A stretch of 64,000 nucleotides of DNA, from contig OW121742.1 in assembly GCA_933228675.1 (NCBI GenBank), forward strand, positions 17,128,489 to 17,192,488, written 5' to 3'. This document shows, one piece after another, positions 1 to 12,815 of the stretch; position 1 is the first letter of the stretch; each line of letters begins with the position of its first letter. Below the pieces are notes generated by a model. That model was not told the origin of the DNA. It was given only the letters and a program-made list of their open reading frames with translations, and did no database searches. The stretch is from Stomorhina lunata. Taxonomy: Eukaryota; Arthropoda; Insecta; Diptera; Rhiniidae. The translations under genes were made by a program, and so were the position numbers.

Positions 1-280
1 TTTCATAGAAATAGGTTAACTCTAGCCCTTTTTCTTACCCGGGTCAAAGATCAAATTTTGAATTAAAAAAATAAAATTTTAGTATCATATTTTTAACTTA
101 AATTTTATAAAAAGAATCTAAGAAATTGAAAAAGTTAAAGATTTTTAGAAGAATTAACACTCACGTGCTTAAAAGGTCAAAATGGATTTTAACAAAAATC
201 GAAAAAAAAATCAAGAAATTCTTCAAATATTTACAGAAATTTAAAAAAAGCCTTATAGGGTCAAAGGTCAAACACTTAAT
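1..280. other. AT-rich sequence, no gene seen
   Basis: This AT-rich stretch precedes the first satellite array. It contains no ORF of note, no recognisable RNA gene and no clear repeat, and it probably belongs to the long intron inferred for the window. Confidence 0.4.
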
Positions 281-2726
281 ATAAAATTTTGTATCGAAAA
301 TTTTCTATTGAAAAATTGAATATCGAAAATTTTCTACTGAAAAATTTTATATAGAAAAGTTTTATTTCGAAAATTATATAAAGACAAATTTTATATGAAA
401 ATTTTTTTAGAAAAATTTTTTATCGAAAATTTTATCTTAAATATTTTCTATAGAAAAATTTAATCTTAAATATTTTTGATACATCGAAAAATTTAATCTT
501 AAATATTTTTGATACATCGAAAAATTTCTAAATTTTATTTTCTATAGAAAAATTTTATATCAAAAATTTTCTCTAGAAAAATTTTATATAGAAAAATTTT
601 ATATAGAAAAATTTTATATTGAAAATTTTCTATAGAAAAATTTAATATCGAAAATTTTGTCTAGAAAAATTTTATATCGAAAATTTTCTATAAAAAAATT
701 TTATATCAAAAATTTTCTACAGAAAAATAATATATCAAAAATTTTCTAAAAAAAAAATTTGTATCAAAAATTTTCTATAGACAAATTTGACATCAAAAAT
801 TTTCTATAAAAAGAAATTCATATCAAACAATTTCTATATACAAATTTTACATCAAAAATATTCTATAAAAAAATTTCATAGCGAAAAATTTCTAATAAAA
901 ATTTTATATCAAAAAATTTCTATAACAAAACTTTTATATAGAAAATTTTCTATAAAAAAATTTTCTATCAAAAACTTTCTATAAAAAAGTTTTATATCAA
1001 AAACTTTCTATAAAAAAATTTTATATCCAAAATTTTATCGAAAAATTTTGTATCGAACAGTTTTTATCGAAAAATGTAACATCCAAAATTTTCTATATAA
1101 AAATTTTCATATCAAAAATTTCTATAACAGAATTTTATAACGACTACACAAAAATTTATGACAACAATTTTCTATAGAAAAATTTTATATAAAAAATTTT
1201 CGATAGAAAAATTTTATATCAAAAATTTTCTATAAAAAAAATTTTATCGAAAATTTTCTATAAAAAGAATTTTATCAAAAATTTCTTTCAAAAAATTTTA
1301 TATCAAAAATTTTCTTTAAAAAAATTTTAAATTGTAAATTTTTTTTATAAAAAAATTTTATACCGAAATTTTTATAGGAAAATTTTACACCGAAAATTTT
1401 ATAGAAAAATTTTATATCGAAAATTTTCTATTGAAAAATTTAATATCAAAAATTTTCTATAGAAAAAATGTATCTCAAAAATTTTCTATAAAAACAATTT
1501 ATATTGAAAATTTTCTATAAAAAAAAATTTACATCGAATATTTTCTATGGAAAATTTTATATCGAAATTTTTCTATAGAAGAATTTTATATTGAAAATTT
1601 TCTAAAAAAAATTTATATCAAAAATTTTCTATAGAAAAATTTGACATCAAAAATTTTCTATAAAAAAATTTCTATATAAAAATTTTACATCAAAAATTTT
1701 GTATAAATAAATTTCTTAGCGAAAAATTTCTAATAAAAATTTTATATCAAAAAATTTCTACAAAAAGCTTTTATATAGAAAATTGTCTATAGTAAAACTT
1801 TGTATCAAAAACTTTCTATAAAAAAATTTTATATTAATAATTTTATCGAAAAATTTTGTATCGAACAGTTTTTATATTTACAAAATTTTCTATATAAAAA
1901 TTTAATATCAAAAATTTCTAAAACAAAATTTTATATCGACTACACAAAAATGTATAACAACAATATTCTATACAAAAATTTTATATACAAAATTTTCGAT
2001 AGAAAAATTTTATATCAAAAATTTTCTATAAAAAAAATTTTATCGAAAATTTTCTATAAAAAGAATTTTATCACAAAATTTTATATCGAAAATTTTCTTT
2101 AAAAAAAATTTAAATTGGAAATTTTTTTTATAAAAAAATTTTATACCGAAAATATTTATAGGAAAATTTTACATCGAAAATTTTATAGAAAAATTTTGTA
2201 TCGAAAATTTTCTATAGAAAAAATGTATCTCAAAAATTTTCTATAAAAACAATTTATATTGAAAATTTTCTATAAAAAAAATTTACATCGAATATTTTCT
2301 ATGGAAAATTTTATATCGAAATTTTTCTATAGAAGAATTTTATATTGAAAATTTTTTATAGAAAAATTTTCTATAGAAAAATTTTGTATCGAAAATTTTC
2401 TATAAAAAAATTTTATATCGAAAAATTTATATTGAAAATTTTTTATAAAAAATTTTTCTATAGAAAAATTTTATACCGAAAATTTTCTATAGAAAAAATT
2501 TTAAATCAAAAATTTTCTATAAGAAAATTTAATATCGAAAATTTTGTTTAGAAAAATTTTTTATCAAAAATTTTCTATTATTATTTGAATTTTTTTATAC
2601 AAAATTTTTCCTTAAAATATTTTGTAGAAAATGTTTCCTTAAAATTGTTCATAAGAAATTTGTTATCAAAACTTATATATTAAAAAAAAAAAAAATTTTG
2701 TTGAAAATTTTCAAAAAAAATTTTTT
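281..2726. repeat. Satellite family A, block 1
   Basis: Degenerate tandem repeat of about 29-30 bp units built from TATAGAAAAATTTTATATCG followed by AAAATTTTC. Unit length and sequence vary a lot. A larger duplication of roughly 0.8 kb is superimposed: landmarks such as a TCGAACAG motif and a GACTACACAAAAAT motif recur in the same order about 0.76-0.86 kb apart. Short Lys/Ile/Phe/Tyr-rich ORFs here are by-products of the repeat, not genes. Confidence 0.9.
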
Positions 2727-2895
2727 TCGATCTGTCTAAAAGTAGGGATACTCCTTCTGAAGATGGTCTTACCACCATCGAAACCCTTCGAGAAATGTTT
2801 GTGTGGCAACATTTTTCGGCTTTTATGAAAAATTTGTCTATTACATAAATAAATAAATGTAATAGACTGGAATTAAGTGCGAATAATATGTCTTT
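2727..2895 (+). mobile_element. Dispersed hammerhead-bearing element, decayed copy A
   Basis: Related to the copies at 39.3 and 49.8 kb: it shares CGATCTGTCTAAA, the ribozyme-like segment, and a terminal palindrome (11 bp arms 2836-2846 and 2857-2867, perfectly complementary). The ribozyme core is damaged here. CTGAAGA is present at 2757-2763 and GAAAC at 2780-2784, but two bases are missing from the core/stem II junction and the CGCG of stem III is replaced by CCCT. It sits exactly between satellite A and unique DNA. It is probably a fragment of a Penelope-like retroelement, though no reverse transcriptase is present to prove that. Confidence 0.6.
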
Positions 2896-4124
2896 TTAAA
2901 TATATTTTTTTTCTTTAAATTTTTTAAATAGAAAATTATTTGTTTAAAATAGTTTTGGAAAATTTTTCCTTAAAAATTTTTTAGTATAATAATATTGATA
3001 TGGATATTCTGACTTGACTTGAGTTTTTCCAAATTAACCCACTGTCGGCTATAATGAATATTAATGCTCTTTCAGATGGTTTTTAAAAACTGTTTTACAT
3101 TATTAATTCTTAAATAAATAAATATTTTTTTTAATATTCAATTTATACTTTGATGCGGGTCTTTTAAGAATGATTTGATTAAGGCTTCCTTTAAAATTTT
3201 CATATTCTTATTAAAAAATACACATGAATGAATCTTACTCGTAATATACACAAATAAATTAAAAAACACATTAAATACTTCTGTAAATTTGTAAAATAAT
3301 AACCATCTTATATTCCTTTTTATTATAAGTAAATTTTTATTATTTTCCCATTAATGTTAATAAAAATGAAATTTGTTTGCTTTTCATTTTCCCTTAATAT
3401 GCCTTAAAGTATGCCTTTAAATTTAAACTCCTCCTTGACAAATAAATTTTGATATTTGGGCAAAAGTTTCAGTACTTTCACTTTAGAAGTAAATCCATTA
3501 GAACTGTTTAAGAAAAAGTTTTTTTGCCAAGTTCTTTTTTTCAGCTCCTAATTGTATGTTAATATCACATTATTTAATAACTGCCAAAATGTATGCTTTG
3601 CCATATAAAAAGTCATTAATGTTCGCTAAAGTATACATTATTTTATGGCAAAAGTAAATATAATTTTTGGCTTTTCTTTATTCAAACATACATATATTGT
3701 AAGTAACTAAGTCCTAATTGGTAAAGTAATGCCTAAACTTTTATCAGTATATTTTTACTCAATAATAGATTTCATTCAAATAATTTTGGAAGGTTGGGCT
3801 AAGTAAAAATTAAAAAAAGTTTTTGACATTAATTTCTTGAGAAAATAACAAAAAGAAAACTGAAAAAGTGACTTATTAAAGAAGTTTAGAGGAAAACGAT
3901 CCTAAATTAAGTTTTTCTTTTGTAAAGGGCTTTTTTAAGATGTTTTAATTATTTTCTAAAAAAATTGTTATTACTAAAATAACCTTCATATTCAATATTT
4001 TAGAAATATTTTATGAGTTCAAAGTCAATGCTAACATAAAAAACGAATCATCACACACATTACACTTGTTCTCACGTGATATCTATAAAAAAATGCCAAA
4101 AAATTTGGACATGGGCGGAGATAG
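2896..4124. other. AT-rich non-satellite sequence, no gene seen
   Basis: Mostly unique AT-rich DNA without credible ORFs. It contains one copy of the recurrent AAAGTATGC motif near 3408, flanked by TTA and CTTTAA. I see no splice sites with coding potential. Confidence 0.4.
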
Positions 4125-6690
4125 ACAATTTTTGGTATAGAAATATACAAAATTTTTATATCCAAAATTTTATATCGAAATTTTTCTATAGGAAAATTTT
4201 TCATGCAAAATTTTCTCTAGAAAAATTTTAAATTGAAAGTTTTCTAAAGAGAAATTTTATATTTAAAATTTTTTACAGAAAAATTTTATATCGAAAATTT
4301 TCTGTAGAAAAATATTATTAAGACAAATTTTATATCAAAAATTTTCCTTAGAAAAATTTTCCATAGAAAAATTTTCTATAGAAAAATTTTATATCAAAAA
4401 TGTTCTATAGAGAATTTTATATCAAAAATTTCCTATTGAAACATTTCTTAAAAAAAATTTTCTATGGAAAAATTTTATGTAGAAAATTTTCTATACAGAA
4501 GTTTTTTTATTGAAAATTTTCTGTCGAAAAATTTTATATCGAAAATTATCTATAAAAAAAACTTTCTATCGAAAATTTTCTATAAAAAAAACTTTCTATC
4601 GAAAATTTTCTATAAAAAAAATGTTATATAGAAAAATTTTTACCGAAAATTTTCTATAAAAAAATTAAGTGTCAAAATTTTCTATTAAAAAAAATTTAAA
4701 TCGAAAAATTTCTATAGAAAAATTTTATATTGATAATTTTCTATAACAAAATTTTATATCGAAAATTTTCTATAGAAAAATGTTTGATACCAAATTTCTT
4801 TCATAGTAAAATTTTATGTCAAAAATTTTCTACAGAAAAATTTTATGTCAAAAATTTTCCGTAGTAAAATTTTATGTCAAAAATTTTCTAAAGAAAAATT
4901 TTATTGAAAAGTTTTATAAAACAGTTTTATATCGAAAATTTTTTGTAGAAAAGTTTTATATCGAAAATTTTTTGTAGAAAAATTTTATATCGAAAATTTT
5001 CTATAGAAAAATCTTATATCCAAAATTTAAAAAAAAAAATTCATATCGAAAATTTTCTATCGAAAAATTTAATATGGAAAATTTTCTATAGAAACATTTT
5101 ATATCGAGAATTTTCTATAGAAGAATTTCATATCGAAAATTTTGTTTAAATAAATTTATACCAAAAATTTCTTTTGAAAAATTGTATATCAAACATTTTC
5201 TATAGAAACATTATATAACAAAAATTTTCTATGGAAAAATTTTATAACAAAAATTTTATGTAGAAAATTTTCTATAGAAAAATTATATATGGAATATTTT
5301 TTATAGAAAAATTTTATATCGAAAATTTTCTATAAAAAAATTTTATAGCGAAAATTTTCTATTAATAAAATTTAAATCGAAAATTTTTTATAGAAAAATT
5401 TATATCGAAATTTTTTTTATAGAGAAGTTCACATCAAAAATGTTTTATAGAAAAATTTTTTTCATAAAATTTGTATAGAAAATTTTATATCGAACATTTT
5501 CTATAGAAAAATTTTATATAGAAAATTGTCTATTGAAAACTTTTTATTGAAATTTTTTTTATAGAAAAACTCTCTAGTCTCCCGACTATTTTGTTATTTT
5601 TTGAGAAAAATTTAATATCAAAAATTTTATATCGAAAATTTTCGATAAATAATTATATCGAAAATATTCTAGAAAAATTTTATATCTAAAATTTTCTATA
5701 GAAAAATTTTATATCGAAAATTTTCTATAGAAGAATTTGATATCGAAAATTTTCTATAGAAGAATTTGATATCGAAAATTTTGTTTAAAAAAGATTATAC
5801 TAAAAATTTTTTATTGAAAAATTTTATATCAAAAATTTTATGTAGAAAATTTTCTATCAGAAAATTTGATTTATTGAAAAATTGCATATCGAAAATTTTC
5901 TATAAAAAAATTTTATATCGAAATTTTTCTACGAAAAAATTTTATATCGAAAAATTTCTATAGAAAAATGTCACATCCAAAATTTTTGATATAAAATTTT
6001 TCTATGGACTACTTTCGATACAAACTTTTTTTTTCTACAGTTGATTTTCGATATAAAATTTTTCCATTGTATATTCTATAGAAAATTTTTGATATACAAT
6101 TTTCAATATCAAATTCTTTAAAGAAAATTTTCGATATAAAATTGTTTATCGAAAATTTTTAATAAAAAATTTCTTGAAGAAAATTTTCAATATAAAATGT
6201 TTCTTTAGAAAATTTTCGATATAAATTTTTTGTATAGAATATTTTCGATATAAAATTTTTGTGTAGAAAATTTTTGATATAAAATTTTTGTATAGAAAGT
6301 TTTTGATATAAAATATTTCTATAGAAAAATAGATATAAAATTTTTCGATTAAAAATTTGTATATAAAATTTTTTGCAGAAAAATTTGATATTGAAAATTT
6401 TTTATAGAAAAATTTGATATTGAAAATTTTCTATAGTAAAATTTTATATCAAAAATTTTCTATAGAAAAGTTTTATATCGAAAATTTCTTATAGAAAAAT
6501 TTATATATAAAATTTTCTATAAAAAAATTTTATATCGAAAATTTTCTTCAAGAAATTTTTTATAAAAAATTTTCGATAAACAATTTTATAACAAAAATTT
6601 TCTTTAAAGAATTTGATTTTGAAAATTGTATATCAAAAATTTTCTACACAACTTTTATATCAAAAATTTTTTCTAGAATATATATATTTA
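4125..6690. repeat. Satellite family A, block 2, with internal orientation flip
   Basis: Same degenerate ~30 bp family as block 1. From about 5980 to 6360 the units read in the reverse-complement sense (GAAAATTTTCGATATAAAAT), then return to the original sense until about 6690. A non-satellite 24 bp motif beginning CCCGACTATTTTG is embedded at 5581-5604. Confidence 0.9.
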
Positions 6691-7854
6691 TATATTTTTT
6701 TCACCCCCTTGAAATGTTCCTATCTGCGCCCATGACTTTGAATTAAAAAACACGCGTATATAATAAATACAAACAAATAAGTATTTATGTATTTTAATGG
6801 GTTTGTCATAAATCTAAACAAATGAACAATAAAATGTAAATGTTTACAATAAAAAACAAAAAAAATGAAAATACAAAATAAATTTTTTGAAAAAATTTCT
6901 GTAAACAAATTTTCGCACAATTTGTGCGTTCATTAACACCAAAAGATAAAAACAAATAACGCCATCAAATTAAAAAAAAAAAAATTAATGTCCGTCCCTG
7001 CCACTGTCTGCACAAAATACAATTTAATGAATATTTTGAAAACAGAAATAGAACAAGATATCGGAATGTTTTTAATTTTTTGAAAAAAAAAGAACTCAAA
7101 AGATACAATTAAATTATGCAGTTGATAAAACAAATCTACGCAGCCACATTTTGATACATTTGAAATTAAGAATATCATTCTCACTAATAGAGTCATTTCA
7201 TTTTGAAGTGAGAACATTTGATTATTTTTAACCACAAAACACTTGTTGGTTGGTTGTATCTTTCAGATTTTCCACTTGATATCTTCTGTCTCTGTCTTCA
7301 ACATGTGGCGTATGAGTAATTTTAATTTTCTAGGGGAACAATTTGTGGGAAATTTAAAATTGTTTCATAGTTTTTATTATTGCTCGCTTGTTTCTTTCAA
7401 GAAATTTATTGTTTTGAGGTGAAGTTCATTAAAATTCCTCTAATCTTTTGGGTGAAGGTCGTCTGTATTCTAAATAATACAAGAAATATTTATAGCGAAA
7501 TTATTTTTGGTTCTTGTTTTGAAAATTGGGGAAAATGAGCAACATTTTTCTTGTCTATAGTTTTTGTAAAACTAAATATTAAAAAAAAAAGATTTCGCAA
7601 TTATAATTAAGGAATCAAAAAAACTTTAAGGGAATTTAAATGTGGATAATCTAAAAAGTTTTTGAACACTTTAGATTTTTTAAATAATTTCAAACCATTT
7701 GGCAGAGATGTCAGATGTCAGTGTCAGAGATGTCCAGTTAGTAGCTGGCATGCCGATCTATTTTGATCATGTCCAGAAAATTATTGGCTTTTTAGCAAGA
7801 GACAAATCTTTCACATCTTATCCTCATCCTAAATTTAAATTGCATATTTTCTAA
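6691..7854. other. AT-rich non-satellite sequence, no gene seen
   Basis: Two minus-strand ORFs of 66 and 100 codons are present, but they are Phe/Leu/Ile-rich in a way expected of random AT-rich DNA and match no family I know. A short GATGTCAGATGTCAGTGTC repeat lies near 7705. Nothing else is recognisable. Confidence 0.4.
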
Positions 7855-9345
7855 AGAAAACATTTTTAAGAAAATGTCTTTATGAAAAATTTCTCTATAG
7901 AAGAATTTAATATAGAAAATTTTCTATAGAAAAATTTTATATCGAAAATTTTATTTGAAAATTGTATGTACATATATTTTCTGTAGAAAAATTTTATATC
8001 GAAAATTTTCTATAGAAAAATTGATATTAAAAATTTTCTTTAAAAAAATTTTATATCGAAATTTTTCTTTAAAAAAAATTAAATCGAAAACTTTCTGTGA
8101 AAAATTTAATATCGAAAATTTTCTGCGAAAAAATTTTATATCGAAAATTTTCTGTAAAAAAAATTAAATCCAATATTTTCTATTGAAAAATTTTATATCT
8201 AAAATTTTCGATAGAAAAATTTTATATCGAAAATTTTCTTTAGAAACATTTTATATTGAAAATTTTCTATTAAAAAATGTCAGTTCAAAATTTTCACTAG
8301 AAAAATTTTAGATATAAAATTTTCTATAAAAAAAATTTAAATCTAAAATTTTCTATAAGATAAATTTTGTATCAAATTTAAATCAAAAAAATTTTGTATC
8401 AAAAATTTAATATCAAATATTTTTTATAGAAAAAAAAAAATTTTATAGAAAAATGTTATTCGAAAATTTTCTATAGAAAAATTTTATAACAAAAGTTTTC
8501 TATAGAAAAATTTTAAATCTAAAATTTATTATAATAAAATTTTATATAAATTTTAAATAATTTTGTTATTTTTTGAGAAAAATTTCATATCAAAAATGTT
8601 CTATAGAAAAATTTTGTATCGAAAATTTTTAAAAGCAAAAATTTAGATCGAAAATTCTTAATAGAAAAATTTCAGATCGAAAATTTTATAAAGACAAATT
8701 CTGTATCAAAAATATTAAATAGCAAAATTTCAGATCGAATATTTTCTCTAGAAAAATTTTATATCAAAAATTTTCTCTAGAAAAATTTTATATCAAAAAT
8801 TTTCTCTAGAAAAATTTTATATCAAAAATTTTCTATAGAAAAATTTTATATCAAAAATTTTCTATAGAAAAATTTTACTTCGAAAATTTTCAAAAGAAAA
8901 ATTTTACATCGAAAATTTTCAATAGAAAAATTTTACATCGAAAATTTTCTATAGAAAAATTTTACATCGAAAATTTTCTATAGAAAAATTTTATATCGAA
9001 AATTTTCTATAGAAAAATTTTATATCAAAAATTTTGTATAGAAAAAATTTTATATCAAAAATTTTCTAGAGAAAAATTTTCTGTTTGAAGAAAAATTTTA
9101 TATCAAAAATTTTCTATAGAAAAATTTTATATCAAAAATTTTATATAAAAAATTTTCTTAAAAAAATATTTGTCAAAAATTTTCTATAGAAGAATTTTAT
9201 ATCGAAAATTTTCTATAGAAAAATTTTCTATGAAAATTTTCTTTACAAAATTTTATATCGAAATTTTTATCAAAAAATTTCTATAGAAAAATTTTAATAA
9301 AAAATTTTCTATAAAAATTTTAAATCGAAAAATTCCTTCAACAAT
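7855..9345. repeat. Satellite family A, block 3
   Basis: Degenerate ~29-30 bp family A units. They are most regular at 8740-9060, where TATAGAAAAATTTTATATC repeats nearly unchanged. A partial copy of the CCCGACT-associated motif (TTTTGTTATTTTTTGAG) occurs at 8561-8577. Confidence 0.9.
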
Positions 9346-10638
9346 TTCTGTGTTAGCTGTTTCTCTGATGCTTACAGGTATAGATATGTCTATTCATTTC
9401 ATTTTCTTTCAACTATTACTACTTATTTTCCTTTTTACTTTTTTCGTTTTCCACATTGTATTGTATAGGCTGGCTTATATTTTTCTTAGAAATAAAAGAT
9501 CTCATCAATATTAATACTAAAGACATAAACATGTTTTCTATTTCTTTATTTGTGTTCTTGTTGTTATTTTCTTCCAACACTTGTTCATTTCCTTAAATGT
9601 TTTTCTTCTTGTCCATTTCTTTCCTTTGCCTTCATGTAGACTCCTTAAAGTATGCTTTAGTTTTATATATTCTCATGTTAAGTAGTGGGTGGTGGTAGGC
9701 TTAATATTTCTTTTTTAAATATTCCTTTTAGTATTAGTAGTAATTTTTTAACATATTTTAAGTCATGAAATAGAAATGGTAAAGCCAATAATGTCTTACG
9801 ACATTTATTAGTCGCATCTTCAAAGTAAAATAATATAAACATGACAGGTCTAAGAAGTAAACGCAGTGTAAAAGAAAAAAACTTTTACCATAACCGCTAA
9901 CATATAAAAATATTTTCTTAGAAATTAAAATTAAGCTGGGATTATCTACCAAAAGACTATTTCTTTACAGAAGGAATTAAAACTAGCCCAAGGCATGTAA
10001 AGAATTTGTAGAATTTTATTCAAAAAAACAAATAACTCCCAAAAATATGCTTTAGTTTTGGTATATTCTATAACGATAACTGTGTCTGTAATGTAACATG
10101 TTTTTGTATTTGTTAAATGTATTTCCAATTGATATGACTTTTATTGTTGTACTAAAACGATACAAAAGTTAAAGTTAGTTTTAGTGTATGACTTTGGCAA
10201 ATATTTTCCATTTACATTTTTGGTTTATTTTTTTGTGTATTGTATTTAAGTTTTTCTGATATATGTATATATTTTTTAGTATTTGTTACCATAACCTCAA
10301 TTTTGTGTTATGTAACTGTTTTTATTATATAAATACAAACATACTTTCCTTTCATTCCTTTGCTTTTTTATATTTTGTATGTTTCTTTTTTTTCTGTTAC
10401 ACACGAAATTTGTGTATATTTTTCTCTAGATACTCATTTAATGTTTGTGTACATGTAACTGTGCAAATACGTGAGTGTTTGTAAATGTAGTAACAAAATT
10501 CTTTGCCATTGTCAAAGTACAAGAATTTACATTAAAATCCTAAAAGCCATTTTTCCTGCCACTTCTTTTTTTTTCTACTTATATTTTGTATGTGGGTAAG
10601 ATAGAGTAACTAAAACTGTAGGGGATTGTAGGGGTTTT
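9346..10638. other. AT-rich non-satellite sequence, no gene seen
   Basis: Mostly unique, T-rich DNA. The AAAGTATGC-type motif occurs at about 9647 and, in variant form, 10047. A CTTACAG/GTATAG junction at about 9374 looks weakly like a recursive splice site, but the donor is poor. The short ORFs here show no family resemblance. Confidence 0.4.
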
Positions 10639-10897
10639 ACATATCGCACTTGTTCAACAAGAGGGTATTAACTCAAAATTTTTAAATTTTCACTCTTTTA
10701 AAGAAATTGATGTGTAGTAGTCTTATCTACCCACTGTAAAAATCTGACATCATTCTCACTACAATTTCACCAAAAAAACTACAGTTTTACACCTCTTCCT
10801 TATATGAAAGTAGTAGTAAAATAAAATAGTTTTTTGACTCCACTGAAAATGTAAAAATTTTGAGTTAATACCCTCTTGTTGATCAAGTGCGATATGT
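10639..10897. mobile_element. MITE-like unit with ~46 bp inverted ends
   Basis: Near-identical inverted ends: 10639-10684 begins ACATATCGCACTTG, and 10852-10897 is its complement with one visible substitution (TTCAACAAG against TTGATCAAG read from the other strand). The interior is about 170 bp and has no ORF. No clear target-site duplication is visible, so the superfamily cannot be assigned. A DNA-transposon relic is the best guess. Confidence 0.55.
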
Positions 10898-11039
10898 ATG
10901 TAAGTATGTATGTGTGTGTTCGGGGTACATGAGTATTTTTGGTATTAACTTGTGCTTAAAAAAATATTTGAAGCTTTAAGACTGTAAAGAGAGTTGAAGT
11001 TTTATAGTAGAAGCATTTAAATCGTCTTTATTCTAGAAT

Positions 11040-12815
11040 ATATTCTTTAAAAGTGGCCGATAACTAAAGTTTTCAATAACATTATATATCTATAGAAAAG
11101 TAATCGATAATTTTCTATTTCAATACAAATGTTTTCGATAACTTTATATATCTATAGAAAATTTATTGATAACTTTATATTTCTATAGAAAATTTATCGA
11201 TAACTTTCTATTTCCAAAAAAAAATTTGTTGATAACTTTTTATCTCCTTCGAAAAGTAATCGATAACTTTATATTTCTATAGAAAAGTTATCGATAACTT
11301 TCTATTTCTATAGAAAATTTATCGATAGCTTTATATTTCTATAGAAAAGTTAGCGAAAACTTTCTATTTCTATAGAAAAGTTAATTTCTATAGAAAAGTT
11401 AATTTCTATAGAAAAGTTTTATTTCTATAAAAAAAATATTGATAACTTTCTATTTCTGTACAAAAGCTATCGATAACTTTCTATTTCTATAAAAAAGATA
11501 TCAATAACTTTCTATTTCTATAGAAAAGTTATCGATAACTTTCTATTTCAATAGAAGAGTCATCGATAACTTCATATATCTATAGAAATGTTATCGATAA
11601 ATTTCTGTTTCTATAGAAAATTTATCGATAAATTTATATTTTTATAGAAAAGTAGTCGATTACTTTCTACTTCTATAGAAAAGTTAGCGATAACTTTCTA
11701 TTTCTTTAGAAAATCGTTTTATATTTCTATAGAAATGTTAAAACTTTCTATTTTTATAGAAAAGTGTTCGATAACTTTATATTTCTATAGAAAATTTTTC
11801 GATAACTTTCTATTGCAATGAAAAGTTTAAAGATAATTTTCTATTTCTATTAGGAAGTTATCGACAACTTTCTATTTCTATAGAAAAGTTATCGATAACT
11901 TTCTATTTCTGTAGAAAAGTTATCGATATTTTTTTTTTATATAGAAAACTTATCGATAACTTTCTATTTCGATAGAAAAGTTATCGATATATTTATATTT
12001 CTATAGAAAAGTTATCGACAACTTTCCATTTCTATAGAAAAGTTATCGATAACTTTCTATTTCTAAAGAAAAGTTTCAATTTTTATAGAAACGTATTCGA
12101 TAACTTTATATTTCTATAGAAACATTATATTTCTATAGAAAATTTATCGATAACTTTCTATTTCTATAAGATAACTTTCTATTTCTATAAGAAAGTTATC
12201 GACAACTTTCTATTTCTATAGAAAAGTTATCGATAGCCTTTTATTTTGTAAGAAAAGTTATCGATAACTTTTTATTTTTTTATAAAAGTAATCGATAACT
12301 TTCTATTTCTATAGAAAAGTTATCGATAACTTTATATTTCTATAGAAAAATTATCGACAACTTTCTCTTTCTATAGAAAAGTTTTCGATAACCTTCTATT
12401 TCTATAGAAAAATTATCGATAACTTTTTATTTTTATAGAAAAGTAGTCGATAACTTTCTATTTCTATAGAAAAGTTATCGATAACTTTTTATTTCTATAG
12501 AAAAATTATCGATAACTTTCTATTTCTATAGAAAAGTTTTCGATAAACTTCTATTTCAATAGAAAAGTTTTTTTTTATATAGAAAACTTATCGATAACGT
12601 TCTATTTCGATAGAAAAGTTATCGATAACTTTATATTTCTATAGAAAAAATATCGACAACTTTCTATTTCTATAGAAAATTTATCGATAACTTTCTATTA
12701 CTATAGAAAAGTTATCGATAACTTTTTATTTTTATAGAAAAGTTATCAATAATTTTATATTTCTATAGAAAAGTTATCGATAACTTTATATTTCTATAGA
12801 AAAGTTATGGATAAA
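11040..12815 (+). repeat. Satellite family B, array 1 (TATCGATA-rich)
   Basis: Tandem ~32 bp units of the form TTATCGATAACTTT followed by CTATTTCTATAGAAAAG, with moderate divergence. Nearly every good unit contains the palindrome TATCGATA. This matches the Drosophila DRE, the site bound by DREF and overlapping BEAF-32 sites. Orientation is opposite to arrays 2 and 3 of the same family. Confidence 0.95.

Noticed and set aside
787..2551. Lys/Ile/Tyr-rich ORFs in family A (also 5766, 7955, 27040, 45830, 54270, 55857)
   Set aside because: Composition follows the repeat, frames shift as unit length varies, and there is no homology or start context.
9355..9385. Second recursive splice site (CTTACAG/GTATAG)
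   Set aside because: The pyrimidine tract is broken by purines and GTATAG is a weak donor. It is far below the 13.73 kb site.
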